Origin: an uncultured Clostridia bacterium
GTDB taxonomy: Bacteria; Bacillota; Clostridia; Christensenellales; CAG-917
Assembly: GCA_946056785.1 (NCBI GenBank)
Contig: CAMGKS010000046.1
Coordinates: forward strand, 1-9,123
DNA: 9,123 bases
Reading direction: 5' to 3'
The translations under genes and the position numbers were made by a program. Shown here piece by piece: positions 6,693-9,123 of the stretch. Numbering within the stretch: position 1 is the first letter of the stretch; each line of letters opens with the position of its first letter. The notes under the pieces were generated by a model that was not told the DNA's origin, did no database searches, and saw nothing but the letters and a program-made list of their open reading frames with translations.

Positions 6693-8627
6693 TTATGTGA
6701 CAAAAAGCACTGTATTTCGCTTGTCGACTTTTGCTCCTTTAAGAGGAAATTGTTCCGTCACAATTTCTCCTTCCCCGCTTATTTCATAATGCAACCCGAG
6801 AGATTTTACAATTTTAACGGCTTCGTCCACGCTTAGTCCGACAAAATCGTTTAAAGAAAACTCATCGCCGATAATTTCAAAGTCTTTTTCGGAATAATTT
6901 GGCTTTATGCCGAGATATTCAAAAATTCCGCCAAATATTTCACCGACTGCAGGAGCGGCAACCAAACTTCCGTAATAAACTCCGCCCTTAGGTTCATTGA
7001 CTATAAACAAAACCGCAATATCGGCGCCTTCCGTTACTGAAAAACCTAAAAACGATGAATAATATTTCCCTTGTGCAATTTTCCCGTCCTCATATTTTTG
7101 CGCCGTTCCCGTTTTTCCTATTATGCTGTATCCGGGACGGTATGCCCCCTTTCCGCTTCCGCCTTCGACAACGCCCCTTAACAATTCAATCATCGTATCG
7201 CTGGTTTCTTTTGCTATTACCTGCTTGCCGCCGGTCGCCGAATTAATTGCAATGCTTTTATTTAAAACCGAATCAACAGCTTCCGAACCTATATAAGGTT
7301 TTATCGTATATCCGCCGTTAACAACGCAGGAAGTGGCGGTAATTAGTTCAATCGGCGAACACGCTATCGCCTGCCCGAAGCCTATTCTTGCAAGGTCAAC
7401 GCTCTTTACCTTGTCTTTTGCAATCGTTATCGCCTGCGTTTCACCAAACATATCTATCCCCGTTTTTTTGGTAAAACCAAAGTCGCTCAGATACGTATAA
7501 AACCTATCCGTGCCAAGTCCTAACGCACTGTCCATAAAAACGCAGTTGCAACTTTGTGCTACGCCTTCGGCAAACGTAATAGAGCCGTGACCGCGTGTTT
7601 TCCAACATTTTATATTTTTTCCGTCAACCGTCCTATGCCCCGAACAATAAAACGTACTTGACGGCGTAAATACGTTGGCGTCCAATGCGGAAGCTGCCGT
7701 CAGAATTTTAAAAGTGGAACCGGGTTCGTATACGGTTGAAACGATTATAGATTTTGACGTCGAAAAAAGTTTCGTTATATCGTCTCTCGGAATATCGTTA
7801 AGATCAAAAGACGGCGCCTCGGCTAACGCAAGTATCTCGCCCGTTTTATAATTCATCACAAGACAAGAAACGCCGAGCGGGTCATACGTCATAACTGCTT
7901 TCTGAACCGCAGCTTCAGCAATTCGCTGTACGTAATAATCTAACGTTGTGACAAGATTTAAGCCTTTTACGGACGGAATATAAAAACTTTCGTTTTCTCC
8001 TATTGGTCGTCCGACCAAATCCGCTTCGCTCAAAATTTGCCCGTTTACGCCCTTTAAATAGTTTTCGTAATAAGCTTCCAGCCCCGTCTGCCCAATACCG
8101 TCCGATGAAGTAAAGCCTAAAAGTTGAGTCATAAAATCGCCATACGGATAATATCTGAAATTGTCCTCGCTGTAATAAATTCCGCTATAACCGCTCGCAT
8201 AGATTTGCGTCATTTGTTCTTTCGTAACTCCTGCCGCTATCGTCGCTTCCGACGTGCGTTTTGTAACTTTTTTATAAACTTTTTCATAATCGAGATTTAA
8301 AATAGACGACAAACAATTCGCCACGCCTTCTTTGTCCGTAACGGCATTCGGTCTCACGTAAATTGTATATTTCGTAGACGTATCGGCAAGCACTATGCCG
8401 TTTCTGTCCAATATCTGCCCTCTCGGAGCGTCGGTTGGAACGTCACGAAGCCATTGTGAAATTGCTTTTGCCGTTAAATCTTTCGATTGAACAATCATTA
8501 CGTAAGCAAGTTTAAAAAAAACCGCTATAAACAAAAAAATAAATAAAATCAATAAAACCAAAAGCCTTTTGTCGGGAAGATAATTGTTTTTATTTCTGTT
8601 TACCGCTACATTCTTTTTCGATTTCAT
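6693..8627 (-). CDS. class B penicillin-binding protein, SpoVD/PBP2B (FtsI) type with one PASTA domain
   Basis: Membrane-anchored DD-transpeptidase that cross-links septal or spore peptidoglycan, probably as the partner of the SEDS protein encoded downstream. It has 644 residues from ATG 8627. A basic N-terminus and one membrane anchor (about 22-46) are followed by the class B pedestal with RGQILDRNG (69-77), then the transpeptidase domain: the active-site STFK motif (Ser304, Lys307), SCN (359-361) and KTGT (505-508). A single C-terminal PASTA domain spans about 588-644. One PASTA domain and this length resemble B. subtilis SpoVD; vegetative PBP2B has two, so division and sporulation roles both remain possible. 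The longer frame from GTG 8633 is rejected because that GTG is part of the GAGGTG ribosome site. It is the first gene of the visible cluster, with no ftsL, rsmH or mraZ before it. Confidence 0.94.
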   Translation of the reverse strand: MKSKKNVAVNRNKNNYLPDKRLLVLLILFIFLFIAVFFKLAYVMIVQSKDLTAKAISQWLRDVPTDAPRGQILDRNGIVLADTSTKYTIYVRPNAVTDKEGVANCLSSILNLDYEKVYKKVTKRTSEATIAAGVTKEQMTQIYASGYSGIYYSEDNFRYYPYGDFMTQLLGFTSSDGIGQTGLEAYYENYLKGVNGQILSEADLVGRPIGENESFYIPSVKGLNLVTTLDYYVQRIAEAAVQKAVMTYDPLGVSCLVMNYKTGEILALAEAPSFDLNDIPRDDITKLFSTSKSIIVSTVYEPGSTFKILTAASALDANVFTPSSTFYCSGHRTVDGKNIKCWKTRGHGSITFAEGVAQSCNCVFMDSALGLGTDRFYTYLSDFGFTKKTGIDMFGETQAITIAKDKVKSVDLARIGFGQAIACSPIELITATSCVVNGGYTIKPYIGSEAVDSVLNKSIAINSATGGKQVIAKETSDTMIELLRGVVEGGSGKGAYRPGYSIIGKTGTAQKYEDGKIAQGKYYSSFLGFSVTEGADIAVLFIVNEPKGGVYYGSLVAAPAVGEIFGGIFEYLGIKPNYSEKDFEIIGDEFSLNDFVGLSVDEAVKIVKSLGLHYEISGEGEIVTEQFPLKGAKVDKRNTVLFVT

Positions 8628-8630
8628 AAG

Positions 8631-8636
8631 CACCTC
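8631..8636 (-). promoter_or_regulatory. ribosome binding site that sets the pbp start
   Basis: GAGGTG on the minus strand; its GAGG core ends 5 nt before ATG 8627. It contains the GTG that would begin the longer frame, so the ATG is the better start. Confidence 0.75.
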
Positions 8637-8656
8637 AAATATAGATACTCAAAAAT

Positions 8657-8674
8657 CACTTAAAGTAGCACTTA
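8657..8674 (-). repeat. TAAGTG direct repeat in the pbp leader
   Basis: On the minus strand TAAGTG occurs at 8674-8669 and again at 8662-8657, a 12-bp period. MraZ, the regulator of dcw clusters, binds short direct repeats at promoters of this operon, but the spacing and sequence here are not a clear match. The functional reading is a guess. Confidence 0.3.
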
Positions 8675-8709
8675 TAAGATAAAACTAACGTGGGGAAAAT
8701 CACCGTCAA
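8671..8709 (-). promoter_or_regulatory. weak promoter candidate for pbp
   Basis: Two overlapping options on the minus strand. TATAAG (8676-8671, 5 of 6 bases) has only a poor -35, TTTTCC, 17 bp upstream (8699-8694). TTGACG (8709-8704, 5 of 6) has a poor -10, TAGTTT, 16 bp downstream (8687-8682). Neither is convincing, but the position 45-80 bp before pbp is right for a first gene. Confidence 0.3.
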
Positions 8710-8943
8710 AATAGTGGTAAAACTGAATAAGTAAAAGTCGTTATCAAAAGTTACGCATAAATTTAAAAGAACGCTTTAAAATAAAAGGTTTGAAAAAACG
8801 TTTGAAAAGCGGCGAATTTTAATAGCATAATTTGAAATATAATAATTTGTTATAAAGCGTATTTGTTTAAAGCGTACGACGCAAAAATGACAATTCCCAA
8901 AAAGAAGATTAAACGCTAAGTTAAATTTAAACTGTAAGCCGTA

Positions 8944-8958
8944 TAAAACGTCGTTTTA
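8944..8958. repeat. 15-bp palindrome
   Basis: TAAAACG and CGTTTTA are perfect 7-bp arms around a single central T (8951). There is no T-run of terminator type after it, so a protein-binding site is as likely as an RNA structure. No gene adjoins it directly. Confidence 0.4.
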
Positions 8959-9055
8959 AACAAGTTTTCGTTTTTATATTATTTTTAAACGGAGTTTATA
9001 CAAAATGCTTTAAAAGCCAATTTGATTTTTAGCCAGTATAAATATTTTTTTAGAA

Positions 9056-9123
9056 TCAACGCAAACCACTTTGTAAATAGTCAACGCAAACCGCTTTGTA
9101 AATAGTCAACGCAAACCGCTTTG
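9056..9123. repeat. 25-bp direct tandem repeat, cut by the window end
   Basis: Two full units (9056-9080 and 9081-9105) and 18 bases of a third (9106-9123) follow each other without spacers. Each begins TCAACGCAAACCGCTTTG and ends TAAATAG. The first unit differs from the others by one base (A for G at 9068). Each unit contains a small dyad, CAAA-CCGC-TTTG. The array starts abruptly at 9056 and continues past the window, so its full length is unknown. Confidence 0.9.

Larger units (their letters stand above)
8637..9055. other. AT-rich region without a recognisable gene, upstream of pbp
   Basis: About 420 bp with no open frame that has both a ribosome site and protein-like composition. The longest candidates are about 20 codons, such as a minus-strand ATG near 8828, and lack a ribosome site. 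In most relatives this place holds ftsL and rsmH. The stretch is rich in poly-A/T and in short motifs that recur in variant form, for example CGCTTTAAA (8772-8780), TAAAGCGTA (8853-8861 and 8868-8876) and TTTGAAAA twice between 8789 and 8818. It probably carries the promoter of pbp; nothing else can be assigned. Confidence 0.6.

Noticed and set aside
8628..8633. GTG start for the PBP, two codons upstream
   Set aside because: The GTG is part of the GAGGTG ribosome site, which is well placed for ATG 8627.
9056..9123. CRISPR array
   Set aside because: The units are directly adjacent with a constant 25-bp period, have no spacers, and no cas gene is present.

Overview
The window is a piece of a division and cell-wall (dcw) cluster from a low-GC, probably clostridial member of the Bacillota. 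The evidence is AT-rich DNA, strong GGAGG-type ribosome binding sites, a SpoVD-like class B penicillin-binding protein (PBP) with one C-terminal PASTA domain, a MurE with the DNPR motif usual for meso-diaminopimelate, and the clostridial order pbp-murE-mraY-murD-ftsW-murA. All six confident genes are on the minus strand, so transcription runs from about 8630 down to 253.

Layout from the right end: 9056-9123 is the start of a 25-bp direct tandem repeat that runs out of the window. 8637-9055 is AT-rich and has no credible gene, only weak promoter-like, palindromic and short repeated motifs. The class B PBP gene (6693-8627) is followed by the only sizeable gap in the gene block (92 bp). That gap holds a good sigma-A-type promoter (TTGACA, 17 bp, TACTAT) whose -10 box lies in a perfect 8-bp inverted repeat. 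murE, mraY and murD follow, joined by two ATGA stop/start overlaps, then ftsW and murA after gaps of 17 and 15 bp. Downstream of murA (1-252) are weak terminator-like structures, runs of T, a 15-bp tandem duplication and possibly the tail of a convergent gene.

The genes cover much of peptidoglycan synthesis. MurA makes the first committed precursor. MurD and MurE add D-Glu and the third residue to the stem peptide. MraY moves the precursor onto undecaprenyl phosphate. FtsW (SEDS glycosyltransferase) and the PBP (transpeptidase) polymerise and cross-link at the septum. murF (normally between murE and mraY), murG (normally near ftsW) and mraZ/rsmH/ftsL (normally before the PBP) are not at their usual places here.

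I see no defence system, mobile element, RNA gene or CRISPR array. The window is mostly ordinary core metabolism. The points worth a second look are the compacted gene order, the promoter with its operator-like dyad, the long charged N-terminal tail on FtsW, and the tandem repeat at the right edge. Three likely start codons differ from the longest open frames (pbp, murE, murD).
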